From Pegethrix bostrychoides GSE-TBD4-15B (GTDB lineage: Bacteria > Cyanobacteriota > Cyanobacteriia > Elainellales > Elainellaceae), in NCBI GenBank assembly GCA_019359155.1, contig JAHHHV010000081.1, forward strand, positions 29,548 through 93,547: 64,000 nucleotides of DNA, in the 5' to 3' direction. How positions within the stretch are numbered: position 1 is the first letter of the stretch; every line of letters starts with the position of its first letter. Position numbers and translations under genes: made by a program. The notes under the pieces were generated by a model. That model was given only the letters and a program-made list of their open reading frames with translations, ran no database searches and was not told where the DNA came from. Shown here piece after piece: positions 48,278-56,587 of the stretch.

Positions 48278-49045
48278 CCGAATTACGGAATAGAGTTGGT
48301 GAGATTTTCAGGGCTACGGTTAGCGGTGAACCTGAGCCGTCAGAATCTAGCTGGGCTATAAGTGAACAGAACATCTATCTCAAGCTTTTAGCTTTTGAAA
48401 TTGGTTCATGTCGTTAGTATTCCCACCGGATCAGGGCTGGCTAACGATTTTTAAAAGGAAAGCTATCTGTCTAAAAAATTCAGCAAGATTACTGAACCAC
48501 TTCATAAACTGCAACCCATTAATCTTGCCACGACAATAGAGCCGCATCAGCTGCTGGCTCTGCGGTTGGCAGCTATCTAATTCGAGCTTGCGTTGAGCCT
48601 CGACGGAGATTCAGTGCAACTACGGTATCGCAAAAATAAGTCTAAAATACATTCTTTAGAAGCATCTGTATATTTGCGCTTATATTTCCAATACTCAGAC
48701 ATTCTTACAAGTATTGCTATGATTAATCCGGATTAATCCGGATTAATCAAGCCCAATTAAACTTAATCGATGCGTTATCTCAAAATAGGTCTTGGACTAG
48801 AATTAGATACCTTGAAGCGATAGAGCCTTCTGAATGTTCATGAAGCGCTCGTATGAATTTAGGGGCTTTTGAATCTTTTGAACCAGGTCAGGCTTGAAGC
48901 TGGGTGATACATTAGCCACTTAACTAGCGAGAACTCACTATCATTGCAGAGAATCGCGCCATAACTTGAATCAGAGACAGCAAAATGATCAATCCAATTG
49001 CCCTTACAATGATTGAGATTTAAACGCATACCCTGGTTTTGAGCT
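48278..49045. other. 768-nt divergent intergenic region
   Basis: Separates the taxis operon start from carB. No gene was found. It holds a 10-nt tandem repeat of the palindrome GGATTAATCC at 48721-48750 and AT-rich tracts that may contain the carB promoter. Promoters for both operons should lie here. Confidence 0.55.
48721..48750. repeat. 10-nt tandem palindromic repeat
   Basis: GATTAATCCG occurs twice, followed by GATTAATCAA. Each junction makes the self-complementary GGATTAATCC, so the array is a candidate binding site for a dimeric regulator, about 300 nt before carB. Confidence 0.85.
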
Positions 49046-52000
49046 ATGCCGCGCCGCACCGACATCCACAAGATTCTGCTGATTGGCTCCGGGCCGATTG
49101 TGATTGGCCAAGCCTGCGAGTTTGACTACTCCGGCACCCAAGCCTGCAAAGCCCTGCGGGACGAAGGATTTGAGGTTGTGTTGGTCAACTCCAACCCGGC
49201 CACGATCATGACCGATCCAGAAACCGCCGACCGCACCTACATTGAGCCGCTCACCCCCGAAATCATCGAAAAAATTATTGCCAAAGAAAAGCCCGACGCG
49301 CTGCTGCCGACAATGGGCGGCCAGACGGCGCTGAACCTGGCAGTGGCGCTGGCCAAAAACGGAACCCTGGAGCGGCACAACGTCGAGCTGATTGGGGCGA
49401 AGCTGCCCGCGATTGAGATGGCCGAAGACCGAAAGCTGTTTAAAGAGGCAATGCAGCGGATTGGCGTTGGGGTCTGTCCGTCCGGTTTGGCCACGACGAT
49501 GGAGGAATCCCGCGAAATTGGTCGGCAGATTGGCTCTTACCCGCTGATTATTCGTCCGGCTTTTACGATGGGCGGCACGGGCGGCGGCATTGCCTACAAC
49601 CAGGAAGAATTTGAGGAGATCTCACAGTCGGGGCTTGATGCTAGCCCGATGTCGCAGATTTTGATTGAGAAGTCGCTGCTGGGCTGGAAAGAGTACGAGC
49701 TAGAGGTGATGCGCGATCTGGCCGATAACGTCGTGATTATCTGCTCAATTGAGAACATCGACCCGATGGGCGTGCATACGGGCGACTCGATTACGGTGGC
49801 TCCGGCACAGACGCTGACCGACAAAGAATATCAGCGGCTGCGGGATGCGGCGGTCAAGATCATGCGCGAGATTGGTGTGGAAACCGGCGGCTCTAATGTC
49901 CAGTTTGCCGTCAATCCTGAAACCGGCGAAATGATCGTGATTGAGATGAACCCGCGTGTCTCGCGCAGTTCGGCGCTGGCTTCCAAAGCCACGGGCTTCC
50001 CAATTGCCAAGATGGCGGCGAAGCTGGCGGTGGGATATACTTTGGACGAGATCCCGAACGACATTACCAAGAAAACCCCGGCTAGCTTTGAACCCACCAT
50101 TGACTATGTGGTGACGAAGATTCCCCGGTTTGCCTTCGAGAAATTTCCTGGCTCGCTGCCTACCCTCACCACCCAGATGAAGTCGGTGGGCGAGGCGATG
50201 GCGATTGGCCGCACCTTCCAGGAGTCGTTTCAAAAGGCGCTGCGCTCGCTGGAGACCGGACGAGCAGGCTGGGGCTGCGACCGCGCCGAAAAGCTGCCCA
50301 GTCTGGAGCAGATTCGCTCTGGCCTGCGGACTCCCAACCCGGAGCGGATCTTGACGGTGCATCAGGCGATGCAGATGGGGATGAGCGTTGAAGAAATCTA
50401 CGAGCTGACCGCCATCGATCCCTGGTTTCTCGACAAGTTGCAAGAGCTGCTGGAAACCGAGAAGTTTTTGCGAAAAACACCACTCAAAAACCTCAGCCGC
50501 TCACAGCTCTACGCCGTCAAGCAGCAGGGTTTTAGTGACCGTCAGATTGCCTACGCCACCAAAACCAGCGAAGACGAGGTGCGCGCCTATCGCAAGAGCT
50601 TAGGGATTATTCCAGTCTACAAAACGGTGGATACCTGCGCCGCCGAGTTTGAGGCGCTCACTCCTTACTACTACTCCACCTACGAATCGGAGGTAATTGA
50701 GCTGAGTGAGGCACAGGAGGTAAAGAGCGCGCTGGTCGAATCCGAAGTGCTGCCTTCTACCCGCCGCAAGGTGATGATTCTGGGCGGCGGCCCCAACCGG
50801 ATTGGCCAGGGCATCGAGTTTGACTACTGCTGTTGCCACGCTTCCTACGCGCTGGGAGCCGACGGCTTTGAAACGATCATGGTCAACTCCAACCCCGAAA
50901 CCGTCTCCACCGACTACGATACCAGCGACCGCCTCTACTTTGAGCCGCTGACCAAAGAGGACGTGCTGAATATTTTAGAAGCCGAGCAGCCGGAAGGCGT
51001 AATTATCCAGTTTGGTGGCCAGACCCCGCTGAAGTTGGCCGTGCCGCTGCAAACCTACCTGAATCAAAATCCCGATGTCACGACCAAAATCTGGGGAACT
51101 TCGCCCGACTCGATCGACGCTGCTGAAGACCGGGAGCGGTTCGAGAAAATCCTGCGCGATCTGGAAATCCGCCAGCCTGCCAACGGCCTTGCCCGCAGCT
51201 TCGAGGAGTCGTTGCAGGTGGCCAAGCGAATTGATTACCCAGTCGTGGTGCGGCCTAGCTATGTGCTGGGCGGACGCGCTATGGAAATCGTCTACTCGGA
51301 TCAAGATCTGGAGCGCTACATGAAATATGCGGTGCAGGTGGAACCCGACCACCCAATCTTGATCGACAAATATCTGGAAAACGCCATTGAGGTGGACGTA
51401 GACGCGCTGGCCGACGCTGAGGGCAATGTGGTGATTGGCGGCATCATGGAGCATATTGAGCAGGCGGGCATCCACTCTGGCGACTCAGCCTGCTCGATTC
51501 CGACGATTACGCTCTCGCCGGAAATTCTAGAAACCATTCGCAGCTGGACGGTTAAACTGGCCAAAGCGCTGAACGTAGTGGGGCTGATGAACGTCCAATA
51601 TGCTGTGCAGGGAACTGTTGAAGGCGATCGGCTGTATATTTTAGAGGCGAACCCTCGCGCCTCGCGCACCGTGCCGTTTGTCTCAAAGGCGATTGGCATA
51701 CCGCTGGCTAAAATGGCCTCGCGGGCGATGTCTGGCCAAACGCTGGCGCAGCTCGGCTTTACGCAGGAAGTCTTACCCAAACATATTTCTGTCAAAGAAG
51801 CGGTGCTGCCATTTGCCAAGTTTCCCGGCACCGACATTATCCTCGGCCCCGAAATGCGCTCAACCGGCGAGGTGATGGGCATCGACACCGACTTTGGCAA
51901 AGCCTATGCCAAGGCCGAACTTGCCGCCTCACAGATACTGCCGCTCCAGGGCACGGTGTTTATCTCGATGAACGACCGCGATAAAGCTGCCGCCGTGCCA

Positions 52001-52342
52001 ATTGCCAAAGACCTGATCGATTTGGGCATGAAAGTTGTCGCCACAGCTGGAACGCGCCAAGTGCTCAAAGACAACGGTTTGGATGTTGAGATGATCTTTA
52101 AGGTGCATGAAGGCCGTCCGCATATTCTTGATGCGATCAAAAATCAGCAGATTCAGCTCATTATCAACACGCCGCTGGGTGCGACTGCCCAAATCGACGA
52201 CCGCACGATTCGCCGCACCGCGCTCGCCTATAAAATCCCGATTGTCACCACGGTGGCCGGAGCCAGAGCCACAGCCGCCGCCATCCGGTCGCTCCAGTCA
52301 GAGCCGCTAGAGGTCAAGGCAATTCAGGAATATAACACCTGA
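49046..52342 (+). CDS. carB: Carbamoyl-phosphate synthase large subunit
   Basis: The large subunit that makes carbamoyl phosphate from bicarbonate, ammonia and 2 ATP for arginine and pyrimidine synthesis. It has 1098 residues, near the usual 1070-1090. Its two homologous ATP-grasp halves are clear. The first carries [44 protein letters not shown] and [20 protein letters not shown]. The second carries [43 protein letters not shown] and [18 protein letters not shown]. The C-terminal MGS-type allosteric domain closes the protein ([17 protein letters not shown] ... [13 protein letters not shown]). The ATG at 49046 begins [16 protein letters not shown], the family start. CarA is not in the window. 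Confidence 0.98.
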   Translation: MPRRTDIHKILLIGSGPIVIGQACEFDYSGTQACKALRDEGFEVVLVNSNPATIMTDPETADRTYIEPLTPEIIEKIIAKEKPDALLPTMGGQTALNLAVALAKNGTLERHNVELIGAKLPAIEMAEDRKLFKEAMQRIGVGVCPSGLATTMEESREIGRQIGSYPLIIRPAFTMGGTGGGIAYNQEEFEEISQSGLDASPMSQILIEKSLLGWKEYELEVMRDLADNVVIICSIENIDPMGVHTGDSITVAPAQTLTDKEYQRLRDAAVKIMREIGVETGGSNVQFAVNPETGEMIVIEMNPRVSRSSALASKATGFPIAKMAAKLAVGYTLDEIPNDITKKTPASFEPTIDYVVTKIPRFAFEKFPGSLPTLTTQMKSVGEAMAIGRTFQESFQKALRSLETGRAGWGCDRAEKLPSLEQIRSGLRTPNPERILTVHQAMQMGMSVEEIYELTAIDPWFLDKLQELLETEKFLRKTPLKNLSRSQLYAVKQQGFSDRQIAYATKTSEDEVRAYRKSLGIIPVYKTVDTCAAEFEALTPYYYSTYESEVIELSEAQEVKSALVESEVLPSTRRKVMILGGGPNRIGQGIEFDYCCCHASYALGADGFETIMVNSNPETVSTDYDTSDRLYFEPLTKEDVLNILEAEQPEGVIIQFGGQTPLKLAVPLQTYLNQNPDVTTKIWGTSPDSIDAAEDRERFEKILRDLEIRQPANGLARSFEESLQVAKRIDYPVVVRPSYVLGGRAMEIVYSDQDLERYMKYAVQVEPDHPILIDKYLENAIEVDVDALADAEGNVVIGGIMEHIEQAGIHSGDSACSIPTITLSPEILETIRSWTVKLAKALNVVGLMNVQYAVQGTVEGDRLYILEANPRASRTVPFVSKAIGIPLAKMASRAMSGQTLAQLGFTQEVLPKHISVKEAVLPFAKFPGTDIILGPEMRSTGEVMGIDTDFGKAYAKAELAASQILPLQGTVFISMNDRDKAAAVPIAKDLIDLGMKVVATAGTRQVLKDNGLDVEMIFKVHEGRPHILDAIKNQQIQLIINTPLGATAQIDDRTIRRTALAYKIPIVTTVAGARATAAAIRSLQSEPLEVKAIQEYNT

Positions 52343-52402
52343 GCAGAACTTGACTGTAAGCATCAATGAGCCGGTGATTTAGCAAGCTCAACTGCTTATC
52401 TG

Positions 52403-52426
52403 TTTAAGCTCTGAGCTTAAATTTTT
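52403..52426 (+). terminator. AT-rich Rho-independent terminator
   Basis: TTTAAGC (52403-52409) and GCTTAAA (52415-52421) pair around TCTGA and are followed by TTTTT. It lies 61 nt downstream of the carB stop and before the restriction-modification locus. Confidence 0.75.
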
Positions 52427-52508
52427 GATTGCTAAAGCTGCTGGTTAGATATTCAGAGCTAAGGTTATATATGCTGGAAATTAAAGTTCTGACTTAGGAG
52501 CAGTAAAT

Positions 52509-52826
52509 GTGGCTTATCTTGAAAAAGCTCTGAAGGATGGACATGCTGAAATTATTGGTGAAGGGAAGCAACAGAGAATTCTCTATAACGCTGTTCACCA
52601 CACCGAGCGTTACTCTGATCCGGAGGAACAGGTTCGGGCTGAGTTTTGGGCAGAGCTAATTTACCGTTACCAATATGAGCCGAACCGGATTGGGATTGAG
52701 ATCGTTGTACCCGATCGCACCCCTTCTGATCGCGCCGATTTGGTTGTGTTTCGGGATGATGAGCGGAAGCGTCCCTATGGAGTTGTTGAATGTAAGCGGG
52801 ATGGTATTACAGATGCCAGAGTTTAA
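52509..52826 (+). CDS. HSDR_N nuclease-like domain, 5' part of a frameshifted type I modification gene
   Basis: A 105-residue reading frame with a GTG start after an AGGAG ribosome site. It encodes the type I restriction enzyme R-protein N-terminal (HSDR_N-type) domain: YNAVHHTERYSDPEEQVRAEFW, then ADLVVFRDDERKRPYGVVECKRDG. The D...ECK pattern is that of PD-(D/E)xK nucleases. The frame ends ITDARV-stop, whereas the +1 frame continues EFNQAVEQAYGN. If one C of the GATGCCAGAG run were removed, the two would join as ITDAEFNQAVEQ. The parental gene is therefore probably a single HSDR_N-HsdM protein. A terminator precedes it. Confidence 0.8.
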   Translation: MAYLEKALKDGHAEIIGEGKQQRILYNAVHHTERYSDPEEQVRAEFWAELIYRYQYEPNRIGIEIVVPDRTPSDRADLVVFRDDERKRPYGVVECKRDGITDARV

Positions 52827-54471
52827 CCAAGCCGTTGAACAGGCGTATGGAAATGGCACTTGGGCGAAGTTCCGAGCTGATTATGTGATGGTAGTGGCAG
52901 GTTCAACTCGGCGTGTGTTGGACTGTACTGACCAGTATGGGGCACTGGAGCGAGACAAAAACATTGTGGCTGACTTGCCCATCAAGTATGGAAAGCCCGA
53001 AGAATACAAGTTTAGAAAGGGTAGCAGGCTAGATATTCAAGCGGTCAGTAAAGAAGCCTTGATTCTGGCAATTCGCAAGTGTCATCAAACTTTGTGGGGT
53101 GGGGGGCGGTTGTCTCCTCCTACAGCATTTGGTGAACTGTGTAAGCTGATTTTTGTCAAGATTAGCGATGAGCAAGCCGCTCGTAAGAAAGGAGAACCCT
53201 ACGAGTTTCAAATTAAAACCCATGAAGAGAGCCGTCGCTTAGCAGAGCGAATTCGATCGCTCTATGACAGGCAAAAGGAAAAAGATCCCGATGTTTTTAC
53301 GGAAAACATTAAGGTCGATGACAGCATTATTCGGACGATTGTTTCGCACTTAGAAAGCATCAACCTCAATAAAACTGATCTCGATACGAAAGGGCTGGCG
53401 TTTGAGCAGTTCATGGACGGGTTTTTTAAGGGTGATTTTGGGCAATATTTCACGCCCCGCGAAATTATTGAGTTTGCGGTTGCGATGATGGAGCCAACCC
53501 ATGAGGATATTGTGCTTGACCCTGCCTGTGGCTCTGGCGGCTTTTTGCTGTATGCCCTAGATGCAGTGCGGCGTGAGGCAAGCGAGTATCACGACTTCGA
53601 CAGCAAGGAGCATTTCAATCACTGGCATGATTTTGCTGAGAAGCGTTTGTTTGGGATTGAGATTAACGAAGAGATTACCCGCGTCGCCAAGATGAATATG
53701 ATCTTGCATGATGACGGGCATACGAATGTGATTGGCTGGGATGCGCTGGAACCGATCGAAAAGCTGACTGCCCATCATAAAGGCTTTGCCGAAAATCGCT
53801 TTACGTTGGTGCTGACAAATCCGCCCTTTGGGGCAATGGTAAAGCAAGATGAAAAGCCTTATCTGTCAAGCTATGACCTGGCAAATATTTCCTACACGGT
53901 GAAGAAATCCACCCAATCAGATTTCAAGGCGGGTAAGAAAGCGATCAAAGCCAAAACGTCTGTTAAGACTGAGATTCTGTTTTGTGAGCGGGTGCATCGG
54001 TTTCTCAAGTCAGGTGGGAGAGCGGCGATCGTCTTACCCGATGGCATTCTCACGAATTCATCGCTGCAAGGAGTACGCGATTGGCTGTTAGATAATTTTC
54101 AATTGCTGGCAGTGGTGAGCTTGCCACAGACGGCATTTTCTCACTTTGGGGCAGGGGTAAAAGCGAGCCTGGTGTTTTTGCGAAAGCGCAAGGCGAATGA
54201 ACAAGTCAGCGATGAAGAAGCGATCTTCATGGCAGTGGCGGAAAACATTGGCTATGACGCGACAGGTCGCAAAACAATGAAAGTGGTTGAAACTCAGATA
54301 GAGGGCGACCAAAAAACAGAGATTCAACGCTGTGATCTGTTCGATCGTAGAGTGCTATATCACAGAGAGGGGGAAGACTGGGTTTCAGAACCGGATGCGG
54401 TTATCCCCGATTCAGGAATTTTGGCGCAGTACCGCAAGTTTAAGCAGAACCCTCAGCCTTTTTTCGTCTAA
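52813..54471 (+). CDS. hsdM: Type I modification methylase HsdM (separated from its 5' part by a frameshift)
   Basis: This reading frame encodes an N6-adenine DNA methyltransferase of the type I HsdM family. The N-terminal helical HsdM_N region starts EFNQAVEQAYGNGTW and leads through LCKLIFVKISDEQ. The methylase core has FGQYFTPREIIEFAV, the SAM-binding DPACGSGGFLLYAL and the catalytic LTNPPFGAM. The C-terminus ends with a normal tail. The frame is intact from the frameshift junction to the stop. ATG at 52813 (MPEFNQ) overlaps the stop of the 5' fragment by 14 nt, so reinitiation after that fragment could still produce a methylase of 552 residues. HsdS follows directly. G+C is lower than in neighbouring genes, consistent with transfer. 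Confidence 0.85.
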   Translation: MPEFNQAVEQAYGNGTWAKFRADYVMVVAGSTRRVLDCTDQYGALERDKNIVADLPIKYGKPEEYKFRKGSRLDIQAVSKEALILAIRKCHQTLWGGGRLSPPTAFGELCKLIFVKISDEQAARKKGEPYEFQIKTHEESRRLAERIRSLYDRQKEKDPDVFTENIKVDDSIIRTIVSHLESINLNKTDLDTKGLAFEQFMDGFFKGDFGQYFTPREIIEFAVAMMEPTHEDIVLDPACGSGGFLLYALDAVRREASEYHDFDSKEHFNHWHDFAEKRLFGIEINEEITRVAKMNMILHDDGHTNVIGWDALEPIEKLTAHHKGFAENRFTLVLTNPPFGAMVKQDEKPYLSSYDLANISYTVKKSTQSDFKAGKKAIKAKTSVKTEILFCERVHRFLKSGGRAAIVLPDGILTNSSLQGVRDWLLDNFQLLAVVSLPQTAFSHFGAGVKASLVFLRKRKANEQVSDEEAIFMAVAENIGYDATGRKTMKVVETQIEGDQKTEIQRCDLFDRRVLYHREGEDWVSEPDAVIPDSGILAQYRKFKQNPQPFFV

Positions 54472-55916
54472 GCCCCTCTACTGAAAGTACTCCTCAGGGT
54501 TTTGCAGTCAGACGGGGCGAAGTAGATCAACGGTTAGATTGCCAGTTTCATCTTCCAGAGCATCACGCGCTTGAGGCTCGTCTTCATAACTCTGGTCTTC
54601 CTATCTTTAAACTTGGTGAAGCTGAGATTTCATCAAGTGTTGTTGATGGTCCTTTTGGTTCACAGCTCAAGGTCGAGGAATACCAAAGGACTGGAGTTCC
54701 ACTTATTAGAGTATCAAATTGTCGCACTGGTGAAGTTTTGAGCGACGATGAGTTGGTTTATATTTCTGAAGAAAAACACCAAGAGTTGATTAGAAGTGAG
54801 GTTTTGCCAGGAGATATTTTATTAACCAAAGCTGGCTATATACTTGGCTATTCTGCTGTATTTCCTGAAGTTCTTATTAAGGGGAATATCACATCTCATC
54901 TTGCTGCAATTCGTCCGTCAGCAAGGATACTTCCAGATTTTCTGTCCGGATATCTCAAGAGTAATTTAGGTAACAAGCAAATATACAGGTGGGGAAATAA
55001 ATCTACTCGTCCAGAACTCAATACAGAAGAAGTTCGTCAAATTCTTGTACCTCTTCCATCTTCAGAGGTACAACGAGCGCTCGTTGCCGAAATCGAAGTA
55101 TCCCGACAAACCCGCAAACAAAAACTAGCCCAAGCAGATAAGTTGCTGTCTAGCCTTGATACCTACTTGCTCGATCAGCTTGGGTTAAGTGCGCCGGAAG
55201 AGAGCGATCGTCCAGTATTTGCAATTCGAGTAGATCAGATAAAGTCAAGGCTGGATTCATATTCCAACCAGCCACGTTTCCGCAAGTTATTTCAACTTTT
55301 GCAATCTCACCAGTTCCCTGTTACACAACTTGCGTCAATATCTACTGACATATTTTCTGGTATTACTCCAAAATCTGGTGGTGATGCCTACACGGAAGAA
55401 TTAAGCGGTATTCCATTCATACGTAGTGGCGAAATTACAAAGGATGGAAGGGTCACAGAAAGTAGTGCAATTCTCATTAAGCCGGAGATTCATGAGGGTT
55501 TGATGCGCCGCTCTCAGTTGCAACAAGGAGATTTACTGATTGCTATTGTTGGTGCAACTATTGGATCAGTTGGTGTATATGATCGTTCAACCCCTGCAAA
55601 TATTAATCAGGCAATTGCAGCTGTTCGATTAGACCGTAGTCGAGTTTTGCCTGACTTTGCACGATGGTTTTTATCATCTCCTATAGGTCAAGCAATTCTT
55701 GATTATCTCAAACGCCCAGTCGCAAGAGCAAATATTAATTTGGAGGAGATTGGCGAAATTCCTATCTTAATTCCTCCATTAGACATTCAGCGTTCAGTAG
55801 TAGAACAGGTAGATAACGCAAGGTTGGAGATGCGTAGACTACGGCAGGAAGCAGAAACAGAATGGGAAGCTGCTAAAACTCATTTTGAGCGACAATTGTT
55901 AGGAGAGGCATCGTGA
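54444..55916 (+). CDS. hsdS: Type I specificity subunit HsdS, reading frame without a start codon at its 5' end
   Basis: The DNA-recognition subunit of a type I modification enzyme. The frame encodes two target-recognition domains: first GFAVRRGEVDQRLDCQFHLP then LGEAEISSSVVDGPFGSQL and GVPLIRVSNCRTGE, and second IFSGITPKSGGDAYTEE, GIPFIRSGEITKDGR and GDLLIAIVGATIGSVG. The coiled-coil spacers VQRALVAEIEVSRQTRKQKL and DIQRSVVEQVDNARLEMRR lie after each. The frame is open from 54444, but no ATG, GTG or TTG lies before the internal TTG at 54738. Starting there would cut off most of the first recognition domain. The gene is therefore either disabled, uses a rare start, or lost its start by a sequence change. 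The homologous region extends to about 54499. Confidence 0.85.
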   Translation, partial: AEPSAFFRLSPSTESTPQGFAVRRGEVDQRLDCQFHLPEHHALEARLHNSGLPIFKLGEAEISSSVVDGPFGSQLKVEEYQRTGVPLIRVSNCRTGEVLSDDELVYISEEKHQELIRSEVLPGDILLTKAGYILGYSAVFPEVLIKGNITSHLAAIRPSARILPDFLSGYLKSNLGNKQIYRWGNKSTRPELNTEEVRQILVPLPSSEVQRALVAEIEVSRQTRKQKLAQADKLLSSLDTYLLDQLGLSAPEESDRPVFAIRVDQIKSRLDSYSNQPRFRKLFQLLQSHQFPVTQLASISTDIFSGITPKSGGDAYTEELSGIPFIRSGEITKDGRVTESSAILIKPEIHEGLMRRSQLQQGDLLIAIVGATIGSVGVYDRSTPANINQAIAAVRLDRSRVLPDFARWFLSSPIGQAILDYLKRPVARANINLEEIGEIPILIPPLDIQRSVVEQVDNARLEMRRLRQEAETEWEAAKTHFERQLLGEAS

Positions 55917-56242
55917 CCAACAACGAGCCAGATAGCCTATTCTTCACTGCCCAAACCCCGCTCAATTGCAGCATTCGCGTCACCGTTGCCTACTGGAAGA
56001 TCATCACCCAGATCAAACACCCTATCATGAGCGGGCGAGAAGAAGAAGTACAGGCAGCCCTAACCGAACCCGATCAGATTCGGCGCAGCCGTAGCGACCC
56101 CAATATTTATCTGTTCTACAAACTCCAGCGTGAAAAACGATGGCTCTGTGCCGTTATCCGGCAGCTTAATGGAGATGGCTTTCTAATTACCACCTATCCC
56201 ACTGATGCAATCAAAGAAGGAGAAACTGTATGGCAGAAGTAA
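55913..56242 (+). CDS. DUF4258-like small protein, possible toxin of a two-gene pair
   Basis: A 109-residue protein. Its core VTVAYWKIITQIKHPIMSGREEEV, DQIRRSRSDPNIYLFYK and WLCAVIRQLNGDGFLITTYPTD resembles small RelE/BECR-fold ribonuclease-like proteins annotated DUF4258 in cyanobacteria, which often precede a DUF2283 gene. The GTG start overlaps the hsdS stop by 4 nt, and the next gene starts 13 nt before its own stop, so the three are translationally coupled. Toxin function is an inference from fold-like pattern and pairing; it is not shown by motifs. Confidence 0.68.
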   Translation: MTNNEPDSLFFTAQTPLNCSIRVTVAYWKIITQIKHPIMSGREEEVQAALTEPDQIRRSRSDPNIYLFYKLQREKRWLCAVIRQLNGDGFLITTYPTDAIKEGETVWQK

Positions 56243-56442
56243 AAGTTTACTACGATCAGGTTGGCAACACCTTGACCGTTTGGTTTGGCAATCCTCAAGA
56301 TGAATACATCTCTGAAGAAACGGGAGATGAAGTGATCTTGATGAAAGACAGGAATGGACAAGTGATTGGTTTTGAAAAGCTCAACTACACAATTCCATCT
56401 ACAGCAAATCTCAAAATCTCATTTGAAACTGCAACTGCGTAA
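56230..56442 (+). CDS. DUF2283 protein, possible antitoxin of the pair
   Basis: A 70-residue acidic protein of the DUF2283 family: VKVYYDQVGNTLTVWFG, ISEETGDEVILMKDRNGQVIG and FEKLNY are the family blocks. DUF2283 proteins commonly follow DUF4258 genes and are suspected antitoxins. Here the start lies inside the end of the preceding gene, which fits a coupled pair. Function is unproven. Confidence 0.75.
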   Translation: MAEVKVYYDQVGNTLTVWFGNPQDEYISEETGDEVILMKDRNGQVIGFEKLNYTIPSTANLKISFETATA

Positions 56443-56524
56443 AAACAATGAAAAAGATACTGATATTCTGAAAGAGTGAATTGCTAGATAGGCGCTGATC
56501 GTATCAAATGCGATAGCTCAAAGT

Positions 56525-56580
56525 ATCAGGCTTGGATGAACTAGTATATCTGATATGTCTGAGCTGCATCCAAGCCTGAT
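56525..56580. repeat. 14-bp perfect inverted repeat between convergent genes
   Basis: ATCAGGCTTGGATG (56525-56538) and CATCCAAGCCTGAT (56567-56580) form an exact 14-bp stem around a 28-nt loop. It lies between the 3' ends of the DUF2283 gene and the PPC-repeat gene and may act as a shared terminator, though no U-tract follows. Confidence 0.85.
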
Positions 56581-56587
56581 TAAGCTA

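Noticed and set aside
52675..52812. Early part of the longer reading frame preceding HsdM
   Set aside because: It is the shadow of the HSDR_N frame; HsdM homology starts at the frameshift junction near 52813.
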